A stretch of DNA of 64,000 nt from Undibacterium sp. (GTDB lineage: Bacteria > Pseudomonadota > Gammaproteobacteria > Burkholderiales > Burkholderiaceae_D), in contig NZ_JAUSFI010000009.1 of assembly GCF_030651495.1 (NCBI RefSeq), positions 1 to 64,000 on the forward strand, in the 5' to 3' direction. The notes beneath the pieces are model-generated. The model saw only the letters and a list, made by a program, of their open reading frames with translations. It did no database searches and was not told the origin of the DNA. Numbering within the stretch: the first letter of the stretch is position 1; every line of letters starts with the position of its first letter. The translations under genes and the position numbers were made by a program. This document shows positions 38,549 through 48,503 of the stretch, in pieces.

Positions 38549-40003
38549 ATGCATAACCATACACTGAAGCAACTCTCTAATTTATTGCAGAGTAAACAGG
38601 TATCCGCCACCGAACTGGCGCGGCATTACCTGGCACGCATTGAATCGAGCCCATTGAATGCCTTCACCCATGTTGATCCGTCGTTGACGTTGCAACAGGC
38701 GGCGGCGGCCGACCAGCGGCTGGCCAGCGGTGACGCAACGCTGCTGACCGGCATCCCGATTGCCCATAAAGATATTTTTGTGACACGTCACTGGCGTTCG
38801 ACTGCCGGCTCGCGCATGCTGGAAAATTACGTCAGCCCATTTGATGCCACCGTGGTCGAGCATTTCAACGCAGCGGGCACCGTCACTTTGGGCAAGCTCA
38901 ATTGCGATGAATTCGCCATGGGTTCGAGCAACGAGAATTCTTACTTTGGCCCAGTCAAAAACCCGTGGGACCTGCGCGCGGTTCCCGGCGGCTCTTCCGG
39001 CGGTTCGGCTGCGGCGATTGCGGCACGCCTGACACCGGCCGCCACCGCCACCGACACCGGCGGATCGATCCGCCAGCCGGCGGCTTTTTGCGGCGTGACC
39101 GGGATCAAGCCGACTTACGGCAGCGTCTCGCGTTACGGCATGATCGCGTTTGCCTCGTCGCTAGACCAAGGCGGACCGATCGCGCAAAACGCCGAAGATT
39201 GCGGTTTGCTGCTTAATGCCATGATCGCTTTTGATGCGAAAGATTCGACCAGTGTAGAACGCGCCAAAGAAGACTTTAACCGCGATCTGGCCAAGGACTT
39301 GACAGGCCTGCGCATCGGCGTACCGCGTGAATTTTTTGGCCCTGGCCTGGCTGCGGATGTGGAATTGGCCGTGCGTGCCGCCCTGGCCGAATACGAAAAA
39401 CTCGGTGCCATCCTGGTCGATATCTCCCTGCCGAAAACCGAATTGTCGATCCCGGTGTATTACGTGATCGCGCCGGCCGAAGCCTCGTCGAACCTGAGCC
39501 GTTTTGACGGGGTGCGCTACGGCCACCGTGCCGCCGATTACAAAGACCTCAGCGACATGTACAAGAAGACCCGCGCCGAAGGTTTTGGCGAAGAGGTCAA
39601 GCGCCGCATCCTGGTCGGTTCTTACGTGTTGTCGCACGGTTATTACGATGCCTATTACCTGCAGGCGCAAAAAATTCGCCGCCTGATCGCGCAAGATTTC
39701 CAAACCGCGTTCAAGCAATGCGACGTCATCATGGGTCCGGTGGCACCGACCGTGGCCTGGGATCTAGGCGACAAATCGGATGATCCGGTGGCCAATTACC
39801 TGGCCGATATTTTCACGCTCTCGACCAGCCTGGCGGGCTTGCCCGGCATGTCTATCCCTTGCGGTTTTGGTCAGGGCGAAAAGAATGCGCAGCGGCCGGT
39901 GGGCTTGCAATTGATCGGCAATTATTTTGACGAAGCCCGCTTGCTCAATGTCGCGCACCAGTATCAGCTGGCGACTAGCTGGCACCAAAAAACACCGTCA
40001 TGA
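38549..40003 (+). CDS. gatA: Asp-tRNA(Asn)/Glu-tRNA(Gln) amidotransferase subunit A
   Basis: A 484-residue amidase that releases ammonia from glutamine for transamidation of mischarged tRNA. The catalytic Lys-cisSer-Ser triad is visible as K74 in IAHKDIF, S149 in [11 protein letters not shown] and S173 in [11 protein letters not shown]. Length is normal. Its stop overlaps the start of a small exported-protein gene (ATGA), and gatB comes only 800 bases later. Confidence 0.97.
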   Translation: MHNHTLKQLSNLLQSKQVSATELARHYLARIESSPLNAFTHVDPSLTLQQAAAADQRLASGDATLLTGIPIAHKDIFVTRHWRSTAGSRMLENYVSPFDATVVEHFNAAGTVTLGKLNCDEFAMGSSNENSYFGPVKNPWDLRAVPGGSSGGSAAAIAARLTPAATATDTGGSIRQPAAFCGVTGIKPTYGSVSRYGMIAFASSLDQGGPIAQNAEDCGLLLNAMIAFDAKDSTSVERAKEDFNRDLAKDLTGLRIGVPREFFGPGLAADVELAVRAALAEYEKLGAILVDISLPKTELSIPVYYVIAPAEASSNLSRFDGVRYGHRAADYKDLSDMYKKTRAEGFGEEVKRRILVGSYVLSHGYYDAYYLQAQKIRRLIAQDFQTAFKQCDVIMGPVAPTVAWDLGDKSDDPVANYLADIFTLSTSLAGLPGMSIPCGFGQGEKNAQRPVGLQLIGNYFDEARLLNVAHQYQLATSWHQKTPS

Positions 40004-40476
40004 AACGCCGCCTGCCTGCCCTGCTGATGCTGTTATGCGGCTTGGTGCAGGCGCAGGATCTGCCTGTGCTGGAGGCCAAGTTCTCTTGCCATCTGCTGCA
40101 CCAGCAAGACGGCGAGCGGCTGAACTTTGCCGATCAGGCGCAGATACAGCTGGAAGGCACACACATCAGGGCTTTTCAGTGGGAATCTAGCCTGTTTAGA
40201 AACACCCATGGGCATGAATGCAGTATCGACAGCAGCGATGATCCGCAGGCAGAAGTCACCGCAAAAGGCTGGCGCATCAGCCTGAAAGACAGTGCCGCTG
40301 CGCGCAGCAGGCGTGGCTATGACTTTGAGCGCGGGCACAATTGCAGCATACGACTGGAGCGCGAGGGCGAACAGTTACAGATCAAGCCTAGCTGCCCGGC
40401 ATTGTGCGGCTCGCGGATGAATTTTACGGCGCTCACGGTCAACCTCAAGACCGGGCTTTGCCAGTATGACGAATGA
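40000..40476 (+). CDS. Exported cysteine-containing protein between gatA and gatB
   Basis: A 158-residue protein with a signal peptide ([19 protein letters not shown]). Six mature cysteines ([35 protein letters not shown]) suggest a disulphide-bonded periplasmic protein. Its ATG overlaps the gatA stop codon, so it is translationally coupled to a tRNA amidotransferase subunit, an odd partner. The ending [12 protein letters not shown] then LKTGLCQ resembles small conserved hypothetical proteins of beta- and gammaproteobacteria, but I cannot name the family. Confidence 0.75.
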   Translation: MKRRLPALLMLLCGLVQAQDLPVLEAKFSCHLLHQQDGERLNFADQAQIQLEGTHIRAFQWESSLFRNTHGHECSIDSSDDPQAEVTAKGWRISLKDSAAARSRRGYDFERGHNCSIRLEREGEQLQIKPSCPALCGSRMNFTALTVNLKTGLCQYDE

Positions 40477-40530
40477 GGTAAGTTGTTATCAGTGGTAAGT
40501 GCATTTTGAACGAATTTTTAAATACCTTAC

Positions 40531-40586
40531 GCAATATCCATGCGCCTTGCGGGGCAAAAATGGCTGGAAAGGCGCATGGATACTGC
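40531..40586. repeat. Palindromic repeat copy C (diverged)
   Basis: Arms 40531-40546 and 40571-40586 match as inverted repeats at 15 of 16 positions around a 24-base loop. The loop keeps the blocks TTGCGGGGCA and CTGGA seen in copies A and B, and the arm core (ATCC-ATGCG) is shared, so it is a diverged member of the same family. It lies in the 322-base gap between the exported-protein gene and gatB. That gap also holds the element at 40636-40741 and nothing else apparent. Confidence 0.75.
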
Positions 40587-40635
40587 GCATGCGCTTTATA
40601 AAGCAAACTAGAACAGACGACAGCAACAAATAAAG

Positions 40636-40741
40636 TTAGGACTTACGCAAAATTGTTCCAGCTAGGCGTACCGCCGAAGACAGTACTTTAGTACGGCGAG
40701 GCGAGTGCAACGACGCTGGGGCGGTTTTGCGTAAGTCCTAA
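40636..40741. repeat. 106-bp MITE-like inverted-repeat element
   Basis: Perfect 17-bp terminal inverted repeats (TTAGGACTTACGCAAAA) enclose about 72 bases with a second, internal symmetry (CGTACCGCCG and GTACGGCG around a GTACTTTAGTAC core). No coding capacity. Size and terminal repeats fit a miniature inverted-repeat element. It ends about 60 bases before gatB, and its hairpin may influence gatB expression. Confidence 0.75.
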
Positions 40742-40798
40742 AAGTAAAAAACAAGGCGGGCCAGATGGCTAGCCAGACCAGATTAAAAGGAAAATATT

Positions 40799-42271
40799 AT
40801 GCAATGGGAAGTCGTGATCGGTTTTGAGACACATGCGCAACTCAAGACTCATTCTAAAATTTTTAGCGGCTCATCGATACAGTTCGGTGCCGAACCGAAT
40901 ACGCAAACCAGCCCGGTGGATTTAGCCTTGCCGGGCGTGCTGCCGGTGATGAACAAGGGCGCGGTAGAAAAAGCCATCCAGTTTGGCCTGGCGGTCGGCG
41001 CCACGATTGCGCCTGAATCGATCTTTGCGCGCAAAAATTACTTTTACCCGGATTCGCCGAAAGGCTATCAGATCAGCCAGTTTGAAATCCCGGTGGTGCA
41101 AGGCGGCACGGTCACTTGCGTGGTCGAGAAAGACGGCAAATCCGAAGTCAAGGTGATCGAACTGACGCGTGCCCATCTGGAAGAAGATGCCGGCAAATCG
41201 CTGCATGAAGATTATCACGGCATGACCGGCATCGACCTCAACCGCGCCGGCACGCCTCTGCTGGAAATCGTCACCGAGCCGGTGATGCGCAGCGCCGCCG
41301 AAGCCGTAGCCTACGCCAAGGCGCTGCATGCGCTGGTAGTCTGGCTCGACATTTGTGACGGCAATATGCAGGAAGGCTCGTTCCGCTGCGACGCCAACGT
41401 GTCGGTGCGCCCGGTAGGACAAAAAGAATTCGGCACCCGCTGCGAAATCAAAAACCTGAACTCGTTCCGCTTCCTGGAAGAAGCCATCAACATCGAAGTG
41501 CGGCGCCAGATCGAGCTGATCGAAGACGGCGGCACTGTGGTGCAAGAAACCCGCCTGTACGATCCGGACCGCAAAGAAACCCGCACCATGCGCAGCAAGG
41601 AAGACGCGATGGATTATCGCTACTTCCCCGATCCTGATCTGCCGCCGTTACGCATCGGTGCCGACTGGATCGAGCGCGTCCGCGCCAGCATGCCCGAACT
41701 GCCAGCCGCCGCGCGCGCGCGCTTCATGGCGCAATACGGCATCTCCGAATACGATGCGATGATCGTCACCCAGTCAAAAGCGACGGCGGCGTATTTTGAA
41801 GCCGTGATCGCGGCCACCAGCGGCGGCGATCAAGCGGCGCAAGCCAAACAGGCCGCCAACTGGCTGATGGGCGATGTCGCGTCGAACCTGAACCGCGAAG
41901 GCATAGAGATCAGCGCGATACCGGTCAACGCGGCGCAACTGGCGCTGCTGTTGCAGCGGATTGCCGACGGCACGATCTCCAACAAGATCGCCAAAGAAGT
42001 CTTCGCCGCGATGTGGCAGGCACCGTCGGCCGCTGTCAATCTGGCCGACCAGATCATCGACGCCAAAGGGCTCAAGCAAATCTCTGACGTCGGCGCGCTG
42101 GAAAAAATCATCGATGAAGTCATGGCAGCGAATCAGCAATCGGTCGATGAATATCGCGCCGGCAAGGAAAAAGCCTTCAATTCGCTGGTAGGCCAGGCCA
42201 TGAAAGCCACCAAGGGCAAGGGTAATCCGGCCCAGGTGAATGAACTGTTAAAGAAAAAACTGGCAGGTTAA
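40799..42271 (+). CDS. gatB: Asp-tRNA(Asn)/Glu-tRNA(Gln) amidotransferase subunit B
   Basis: A 490-residue subunit that phosphorylates and amidates mischarged t[16 protein letters not shown] at the N-terminus, [19 protein letters not shown] near residue 80, the signature [16 protein letters not shown] near residue 146 and the C-terminal YqeY-like domain (about 345-490) are all present. AAAAGGA precedes the ATG. It is separated from gatA by an inserted exported-protein gene and two repeat elements. Confidence 0.97.
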   Translation: MQWEVVIGFETHAQLKTHSKIFSGSSIQFGAEPNTQTSPVDLALPGVLPVMNKGAVEKAIQFGLAVGATIAPESIFARKNYFYPDSPKGYQISQFEIPVVQGGTVTCVVEKDGKSEVKVIELTRAHLEEDAGKSLHEDYHGMTGIDLNRAGTPLLEIVTEPVMRSAAEAVAYAKALHALVVWLDICDGNMQEGSFRCDANVSVRPVGQKEFGTRCEIKNLNSFRFLEEAINIEVRRQIELIEDGGTVVQETRLYDPDRKETRTMRSKEDAMDYRYFPDPDLPPLRIGADWIERVRASMPELPAAARARFMAQYGISEYDAMIVTQSKATAAYFEAVIAATSGGDQAAQAKQAANWLMGDVASNLNREGIEISAIPVNAAQLALLLQRIADGTISNKIAKEVFAAMWQAPSAAVNLADQIIDAKGLKQISDVGALEKIIDEVMAANQQSVDEYRAGKEKAFNSLVGQAMKATKGKGNPAQVNELLKKKLAG

Positions 42272-42307
42272 GCCCGCCACCCATACCGACTCGGCATTGA
42301 GGCTATT

Positions 42308-42973
42308 TTGAAAAATTTAAGACAAGAATTCATCCAATTTTCGGTCGAAGCGGGCGTGATACGCTTTGGCGACTTTGTGACTAAGGCGGGACGCAACTCA
42401 CCGTATTTTTTTAACGCCGGGTTGTTCAGCGACGGCGCCAATCTGGGCAAGCTGGCCGATTTTTATGCCCAGACCCTGATCGATTCCGGGGTCGAATTCG
42501 ATATGCTGTTTGGCCCGGCCTACAAAGGCATCACCTTAGCCAGCGCCACGGCGGTAGCGTTGGCTGCCAAAGGGCGCAACGTACCTTTCGCCTACAACCG
42601 CAAGGAAGCCAAGGACCATGGCGAAGGCGGCACCATCGTCGGCGCCAAATTGCAGGGCAAGGTTGTCATCATCGACGACGTGATCTCGGCCGGCACTTCG
42701 GTACGCGAATCGGTCGAGATGATCCGCGCTGCCGGTGCCACGCCGTGCGCGGTCTTGATCGCGCTCGACCGCATGGAGCGCTCGGGTAAAGACGATGCCC
42801 TGTCGGCCCATTCGGCGGTGCAGGACATCAGCGAAACCTACCAGATGCCGGTGGTCTCGATCGGCAACCTGAACGACTTGTTTGACTACCTGTCGGCGGC
42901 CGGTGCGGATGCACAGCTGACGCAGCATAAGGCAGCGGTGGCGGCGTATCGCCAGCGCTACGGTGCGGTATAA
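42308..42973 (+). CDS. pyrE: Orotate phosphoribosyltransferase
   Basis: A 221-residue enzyme making orotidine 5'-phosphate from orotate and PRPP. KAGRNSPYFFNAGLF near residue 26, FGPAYKGITLA near residue 70, the loop RKEAKDHGEGG near residue 98 and the PRPP motif VVIIDDVISAGTSVRES near residue 120. The frame begins with TTG at 42308, giving the usual N-terminus LRQEFIQFSVEAG; no ATG fits better. 36 bases after gatB. Confidence 0.95.
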   Translation: MKNLRQEFIQFSVEAGVIRFGDFVTKAGRNSPYFFNAGLFSDGANLGKLADFYAQTLIDSGVEFDMLFGPAYKGITLASATAVALAAKGRNVPFAYNRKEAKDHGEGGTIVGAKLQGKVVIIDDVISAGTSVRESVEMIRAAGATPCAVLIALDRMERSGKDDALSAHSAVQDISETYQMPVVSIGNLNDLFDYLSAAGADAQLTQHKAAVAAYRQRYGAV

Positions 42974-43047
42974 GGTGGTTTGAAGCTTTGCTTTGAACTC
43001 AGCTTGCACCTCGTCTTTCATGATGACTTGAACCTTAAAAAACGACC

Positions 43048-43821
43048 ATGACAAAAATTATCTCCGCCAATCTGAATGGCATACGCTCGGCCGCCAAAAA
43101 AGGTTTTTTTGAGTGGATGGAGAAAGAAGCGCCTGACTTTGTCTGCGTGCAAGAACTGAAGGCGCAGCAGGCCGATATGACGCCTGATTTTTTAAATCCG
43201 CCGGGCTATCATGGGCATTTCCATTACGCGGAAAAAAAGGGCTATTCGGGCGTCGGCGTGTACAGCCGCCAGGAACCGGATGCGGTCTACATCGGTTTTG
43301 GTCATCCAGAATTTGATGCCGAAGGGCGTTATGTGCGCTGCGATTTTGGCAAGCTGTCGATTATCTCGGTGTACTGCCCGTCCGGTTCCTCATCGCCCGA
43401 ACGGCAAGAGGCGAAGTTCCGTTTTATGGCGCTGTTTATGCCGCATTTGGCGCAGCTGATTGCCGAAGGGCGTGAGCTGGTGATTTGCGGCGACTGGAAT
43501 ATCGCGCACAAGGAAATCGATTTAAAGAACTGGAAGAGCAATCAGAAAAATTCCGGCTTCTTGCCGGAAGAGCGCGCCTGGATGACCGACGTGTTTGACA
43601 AGCTGGGCTGGGTCGACGTGTATCGCCAGCTCCATCCGGACACCACCGGCGACGCCTACACCTGGTGGAGCAACCGCGGCCAGGCTTGGGCGAATAACGT
43701 CGGCTGGCGCATCGATTACCACGTGGCAACAGCCGGCATGGCAAGCAAGGCCACATCGGCCGCCATCTACAAAGAGCAACGCTTCAGCGACCATGCGCCG
43801 CTGATCATCACCTACGCCTAA
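43048..43821 (+). CDS. xth: Exodeoxyribonuclease III family AP endonuclease
   Basis: A 257-residue DNA-repair enzyme of the endonuclease/exonuclease/phosphatase fold. LNGIRSAAKKGFFEWM, CVQELKAQQAD (metal-binding Glu), GDWNIAHKEIDLKNW and the C-terminal SDHAPLIITY (catalytic Asp-His) are the ExoIII signatures. It acts on abasic sites and 3' damage. It follows pyrE at 74 bases. Confidence 0.94.
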   Translation: MTKIISANLNGIRSAAKKGFFEWMEKEAPDFVCVQELKAQQADMTPDFLNPPGYHGHFHYAEKKGYSGVGVYSRQEPDAVYIGFGHPEFDAEGRYVRCDFGKLSIISVYCPSGSSSPERQEAKFRFMALFMPHLAQLIAEGRELVICGDWNIAHKEIDLKNWKSNQKNSGFLPEERAWMTDVFDKLGWVDVYRQLHPDTTGDAYTWWSNRGQAWANNVGWRIDYHVATAGMASKATSAAIYKEQRFSDHAPLIITYA

Positions 43822-43849
43822 GGCGCTGTGGCTGGTTTGCGACTTTAGC

Positions 43850-43932
43850 TATACTCCCCCCTAGTAAATTTTCAACACGCGCCAATCTTATGCGCAGTGT
43901 GGCAGTTTATGTGTATATTTAGGGGGAGTATA
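43850..43932. repeat. Long-loop inverted repeat in the xth / nucleotidase convergent gap
   Basis: TATACTCCCCCCTA (43850-43863) and TAGGGGGAGTATA (43920-43932) are near-perfect inverted repeats separated by 56 bases; inside, ACACGCGC and GCGCAGTGT form a second stem. It fills the gap between convergent genes and may act as a two-way terminator, though it lacks a clear T-run. A miniature element is the alternative. Confidence 0.55.
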
Positions 43933-43953
43933 TCTATCTAGCTGGTTTAATCC

Positions 43954-45681
43954 TCAATCTGTACGGCGCACGCGGTCGGTGTTAACGTTCGCCAAAGCCG
44001 CACCCTGCGCCTTCACGTACGTTTCAAAAGCATCCAGGTCACGCCCGATCAGTTGGCGCTCGCTGCCTTGCTTGAAGACCGTAAAGCCATCGCCGCCATC
44101 GGCCAGAAAACTATTCACCACGACTTGGTAGATTTTCTCTGGCTGTAGCGGCACACCGTGCAGGCGCAGCTCTTGTACGCGCTGTGCCAGCCCGGCGGCA
44201 GGGTTCCAGCGGTAGCTCAAGCCATCCGAAACAAACAGTTTCTTCGGGTTTTCCGCATTGCCGCCCTGCCATTGCTGCTGCAATAGCGCGAGGATCTGGG
44301 CGCCGCTCAGTTGCATGCGGACCAGATTGTTGCCAAACGGCTGTACCGCGTAAATATCACCGTAATTGATCTCGACCGGCCCACTCTGCCGGCCAGTCGG
44401 CAAATCATTGCGTATCCCGCCCGCATTCATGAACGACAGATCGGCCGCTCCGCTCGCGCGTGCAAAATACAGTTGCGCATCGGCGATGACATTGCCCAGG
44501 CTGCTGTCAAAGCGCCCGCTGCCGCTACTGCGCGTCAGCGGTGCTGCCAGCGTCGCGACCGGACGGCTGCGCACCGCCGCCGTCAGCGTGGCGACCTGCG
44601 CGACCAATTGCTGCGCCTGCGGATCAGCGCTAAGCTTGCCCTGATCGATCAAATGATTCGTCGCCACCGCCTTGATGACCCGGTTGCTGCTGCGCTCGAT
44701 GGTCAGGGTGGTCTCGGTCAGATACGCGCCATAGCTGCGCGCCTGCACTACCATACGGCCATCGATCTTGCAGGTATAGCCTTGATGGGTATGGCCGGAC
44801 ACCACCAGGCTGATCGCCTGGTCGAGCTTGTTGCTGATAGCGACAATCGGCCCCTGCAAGCCAGCGCAGGCATAACTCGGATCGTTCGCCGCGCCGGCGT
44901 AACTTGCCCCTTCGTGTATCAGCAGCACGATGGCCGCCACCCCTTGGCGCTGTATCTCGGGCACGTAGCGGTTAATCGCCGTCGCCTCATCTTCAAAGCG
45001 CAAGGGCTTCACGCCGTCGCCGGCCACCAGATTCGGCGTATCCACCGTCACTGCGCCGATAAACGCCACTTTCACCTCGCCGACCTGGCGTATCACATAC
45101 GGCTTTAACCAGGTCTGTGCGTCAGATTGATTGACGACATTGGCGGCGATGTAATCGTAGTTGGCACCGTGAAAGCCGGGAAACAGGCATCCGCTGGCCG
45201 GACACTCGCCTTTTATCTTGCCCAGAAAAGTCGCCGCACCGGCATCGAACTCATGATTACCAAGCGAGGTCACCGACAGGCCGAGCTGGTTAAACGCCTC
45301 GATCACCGGCTCATCCCTGAGCATGGCAGAACCGACCGGCGAAGCGCCGATCAAGTCGCCGGCCCCCACCAGGATACTGGCCGATACCGCCGCCCTGCGC
45401 TGCTTAAGCATGCTGGCTAAATACGCGTAACCGCCAGCCGGCGTCGACAGTGCCTGGCCCGGATGGACGTGGCCATGCTGATCCGGCGTCGCCGCTGGTG
45501 CCGCCGGTAAGCCCGGTAGCATATACGGCACCGGCTTGTCTGCTTGCAGGTTGCCGTGAAAATCGTTGAGGCTGAAAATGGTGATATCGGTAGTGGCCGG
45601 TTTGTCGGCTACCTGGTGGGTCGCACAGGCACTCAGCAGTGACAACACCAAGGCGCTGGAAAGAAGTTTAAGCTTGACCAT
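43954..45681 (-). CDS. 5'-nucleotidase / UDP-sugar hydrolase family lipoprotein
   Basis: A 575-residue exported metallophosphoesterase. Signal segment with lipobox LLSAC at about residues 15-19, then a calcineurin-like domain (FSLNDFHGNL near residue 36, GNHEFDAGA near residue 142, VVSGHTHQGY near residue 296) and a 5'-nucleotidase C-terminal domain (about 365-540, FMNAGGIRNDLPTGR). Relatives hydrolyse nucleotides or UDP-sugars in the periplasm for phosphate or nucleoside uptake. It follows a TonB-receptor gene but is separated from it by a strong terminator, so it has its own promoter. Confidence 0.92.
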   Translation of the reverse strand: MVKLKLLSSALVLSLLSACATHQVADKPATTDITIFSLNDFHGNLQADKPVPYMLPGLPAAPAATPDQHGHVHPGQALSTPAGGYAYLASMLKQRRAAVSASILVGAGDLIGASPVGSAMLRDEPVIEAFNQLGLSVTSLGNHEFDAGAATFLGKIKGECPASGCLFPGFHGANYDYIAANVVNQSDAQTWLKPYVIRQVGEVKVAFIGAVTVDTPNLVAGDGVKPLRFEDEATAINRYVPEIQRQGVAAIVLLIHEGASYAGAANDPSYACAGLQGPIVAISNKLDQAISLVVSGHTHQGYTCKIDGRMVVQARSYGAYLTETTLTIERSSNRVIKAVATNHLIDQGKLSADPQAQQLVAQVATLTAAVRSRPVATLAAPLTRSSGSGRFDSSLGNVIADAQLYFARASGAADLSFMNAGGIRNDLPTGRQSGPVEINYGDIYAVQPFGNNLVRMQLSGAQILALLQQQWQGGNAENPKKLFVSDGLSYRWNPAAGLAQRVQELRLHGVPLQPEKIYQVVVNSFLADGGDGFTVFKQGSERQLIGRDLDAFETYVKAQGAALANVNTDRVRRTD

Positions 45682-45701
45682 ACAATCGCTTTCGCTGGCG
45701 T

Positions 45702-45743
45702 GAAATAAAAAAGTCTACAACATCGGCGGGCGCTGTTGTAGAC
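45702..45743 (-). terminator. Rho-independent terminator after the TonB-receptor gene
   Basis: A perfect 10-bp stem (TGTTGTAGAC with GTCTACAACA) and an 11-base GC-rich loop, followed on the minus strand by TTTTTTATTT. It lies 60 bases beyond the stop of the receptor gene at 45803. On the plus strand there is also a T-run starting eight bases after the stem, but no plus-strand gene needs it. Confidence 0.85.
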
Positions 45744-45802
45744 CGAACACTTTTTTTGCGCTGCCATGATGAAACGTGCATGGCAGCCGGCTCTTTATCC
45801 GA

Positions 45803-48208
45803 TTAAAAATCGGCGGACAAGGTGACCGAGGTCAGGCGCGGTGCGCCCATGTAGTAAAACACATTACGTGCAGCATAAAGACCCACCGCCTGACCATTCG
45901 TCGCATTCTGCGACGACGGATTACGGTATTGCTTGTCAAACAGGTTACTGACACTTAAACGCAAGGTCGGTTTTTTGGCCCAGCCAAAATTGGCGAATTG
46001 ATAACCGGCATCCAGGCCGGCCAAGGTATAGGCCGGGACTTCTTCATCATTGACCAAAGTTGCCTGTTGGGTGGCGGTGTATTTGGCATTGATGCGCGCG
46101 TACCAGACCGCGGTTTCATAGCCGGCGCTGAGGCCAAGTTTCCACTCGGGTGTCAGTGCCATTTGTTTACCTGCAGTCGGTAACATCACGATGACAGTTT
46201 GATCTTTACCCGCCACTTTCACCGTCACGCTGACCGGTGTATTTTCTTTTATTTCGCTCTTGGCATATCCTGCAGAACCGTAGAACGACCAGCCGTTGAC
46301 CGGCGTATTGCCCAGCTCGATCTCAAAACCCTGCGTCTTCACTTTACCCAGATTGGTCAAGCTGCTGGTGGCAGAAACCGGGTCATACGCAGTCGCTTGC
46401 CTATCCTTAAAATCGACCGAATACACTGTTGCCTGGGCCGTCAGCAGATCGCTCTGGTGGCGATAGCCCAAGTCAAGATTATATGAAGTCTCCGCCTTTA
46501 CTTCGACGGGGAATAGCGGCGCGCCATTCACTACCGTCAATTTGGAATAGGCAAAATTGGGCGGCGCCTTCATGTTCTTGGCCAAGCTGGCGAAGACTTG
46601 ATTATTCGTATCAATCTGGTAGCGCGCACCCAATTGCGGCAACAGTTCAGAATAACTTCTCTGGATATTGTAGCCAACACCCGCTTCTTCGCTGGCGATA
46701 TTGGTAAAGTCGCGCTTCATGGTCGGCGCACGCAAACCCAGATTGATGCTCAGCTTATCATCCATGAAACTAATCGTATCTTGCGCAAAAAACTGGTACG
46801 CGGTGCTGACCGTTTTCCAGTTACGCGACTGGTAAGGCGTGCCATCGGGGCGATTGATACGGCCATCTTTGAGCCAGATGTCTGCCGCATTGCCGGCGGC
46901 ATCGACCGCGACCATAGGGCCAAATTGCTCATGCACGGCGCGTTCAGCCCAGAAGCCGGCGAGTATCTGATGATTGCCGATCGTGTGCGTGACCGATGCG
47001 GTGATACCGGGGCGATTAGTACGGGTCACGCTGCTGTTGGCGACGATCACTTTATCGAGCGTATCGCCATCGCCGTTCAAATCCACCGCGGCCGTATTTT
47101 TACCGGTAACAGGATTAAGGAAGGCATTTTCCGCCACCAATTTTTGCTGGTTGCTGCCGGTGCCATAACCATACCAATAGTACGGTAAGATTTTGATATC
47201 GGTGTTTTCGTTCAGGCGAAACTTGCCAGTCACGGAAGCGATGACGTTTTCAAACGGATTTTTTGTCAACTGATAATAGGCATCGGCAAAAGCGGGGTTA
47301 GGATCGCTATCCGCCTTGCCCTTAGTTGGCGTGGTGTGACCAGCAAACTTGGTCGCGTAATCATAGTAGTAACCATTTTTGGCCAGATCTGCCAGATTGA
47401 AGGTACTGATGTTTTGGTTAATCGCGCGGTTATACAAAATGGTGCCGTTGATCGAATTAAAGCGATCAAAATCAGTGCGAAAGCCGATATCTACATGATC
47501 GCGCTTCGCTTCGCCCAAACCCTTGAATTTATCTGCCTGCGCATGTGAGCCGGAGATAAAGAAACGCGAACGGCCATCTGCCCACAGGCCGGTGTCATAA
47601 CGCATATAGGTTTTGGACATCTTCAGTCCACCGACGGTTTGCATGAAACGGAAGTTCTTTTCCTTGGATGGGTCACAGGTGGTGATACCGAAGTTACCGC
47701 CGGTGGCACCGATTTGCGGCGAATCGACATCGGTAGAGCCTTGGGTGACGAATTCAGTACAGGTATTTTCCTGATCGACAAACTCTTGCGGATACACGGA
47801 AAAACTACCGGAATCATTGACCGGCACGCCATTAATCGTGGCACCGATCTGGTCGCTGTTAAAACCGCGCAAGGTCAGGCCGCCACCAAACAGGCCAGTG
47901 CCATCATAGCTATAGCTATTCACCGCAGGCATGAGGGCCAGAGCGTCATAGGCGTTGCCGGTCGGGCGTTGCTTGGCCAATTCTTCTGCAGTCACGGTGC
48001 TGCGTGCCTTCGGCGCATTTTCTTGCACCATCAAGCCCATGCCGACTTTTTTACCGGTGATCGTCACCTGAGAAGCGCCGATAGGCTCGGTCGATTCAGT
48101 TGATTGCGCATAGGCAGCCGACATGCTCATGCAAGCCAGCTGACAGGCGACCGCAAGCATCGACAGGCGTGATGGAAATGCGGTGGATGACGTTCTCGAT
48201 TGCTTCAT
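45803..48208 (-). CDS. TonB-dependent receptor, possibly carbohydrate-type
   Basis: An 801-residue outer-membrane receptor. Signal peptide (cleavage near SAAYAQ, residue 35), TonB-box-like VTITGKK, plug domain (NAYDALALMPAVNSYSYDG, GFNSDQIGATINGVPVND), and a large barrel ending in LSADF with the terminal Phe. SNLFDKQYRNPS near the end is the usual TonB-receptor C-terminal block. The long 5' region carries two LacI-type operator sites, pointing to sugar control; substrate not identified. A strong terminator follows the gene. Confidence 0.9.
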   Translation of the reverse strand: MKQSRTSSTAFPSRLSMLAVACQLACMSMSAAYAQSTESTEPIGASQVTITGKKVGMGLMVQENAPKARSTVTAEELAKQRPTGNAYDALALMPAVNSYSYDGTGLFGGGLTLRGFNSDQIGATINGVPVNDSGSFSVYPQEFVDQENTCTEFVTQGSTDVDSPQIGATGGNFGITTCDPSKEKNFRFMQTVGGLKMSKTYMRYDTGLWADGRSRFFISGSHAQADKFKGLGEAKRDHVDIGFRTDFDRFNSINGTILYNRAINQNISTFNLADLAKNGYYYDYATKFAGHTTPTKGKADSDPNPAFADAYYQLTKNPFENVIASVTGKFRLNENTDIKILPYYWYGYGTGSNQQKLVAENAFLNPVTGKNTAAVDLNGDGDTLDKVIVANSSVTRTNRPGITASVTHTIGNHQILAGFWAERAVHEQFGPMVAVDAAGNAADIWLKDGRINRPDGTPYQSRNWKTVSTAYQFFAQDTISFMDDKLSINLGLRAPTMKRDFTNIASEEAGVGYNIQRSYSELLPQLGARYQIDTNNQVFASLAKNMKAPPNFAYSKLTVVNGAPLFPVEVKAETSYNLDLGYRHQSDLLTAQATVYSVDFKDRQATAYDPVSATSSLTNLGKVKTQGFEIELGNTPVNGWSFYGSAGYAKSEIKENTPVSVTVKVAGKDQTVIVMLPTAGKQMALTPEWKLGLSAGYETAVWYARINAKYTATQQATLVNDEEVPAYTLAGLDAGYQFANFGWAKKPTLRLSVSNLFDKQYRNPSSQNATNGQAVGLYAARNVFYYMGAPRLTSVTLSADF

Positions 48209-48448
48209 TTACTGCTCCCGAATCAAATGGTTTTTAGAATTAAATTTAAAATAACAAGACTGCAATTTTTTACCCACCCACTATCCAACTATCATCTCAA
48301 GCAAAGATATCGGCTTGATGACATCCCTACTTTTCATTTCTCAGCAATAAACGATTTAAACAAATTGACCAATATTGTTGCAACTTCGCGACAAATTTGA
48401 TGTTAACGCTTATATCCAGGCCTTTTTAGAAACCATTTTTCTGATGAC

Positions 48449-48503
48449 GCAAACGATTGCTTATTGCGGCAAAAAAATATTTTCTGTTTGCGCAAACGAT
48501 TGC
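48449..48503 (-). promoter_or_regulatory. Two LacI-family-like operators upstream of the TonB receptor
   Basis: The 12-mer GCAAACGATTGC occurs twice, at 48449-48460 and 48492-48503, with identical flanks (CGCAAACGATTGCT). It is a near-palindrome with central CG, the hallmark of LacI/GalR-family sites. The 43-base spacing is about four helical turns, suiting cooperative binding on one face. They lie 240-295 bases before the receptor start. The rest of the 609-base gap (48209-48817) is AT-rich with no gene I can support. Confidence 0.6.
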
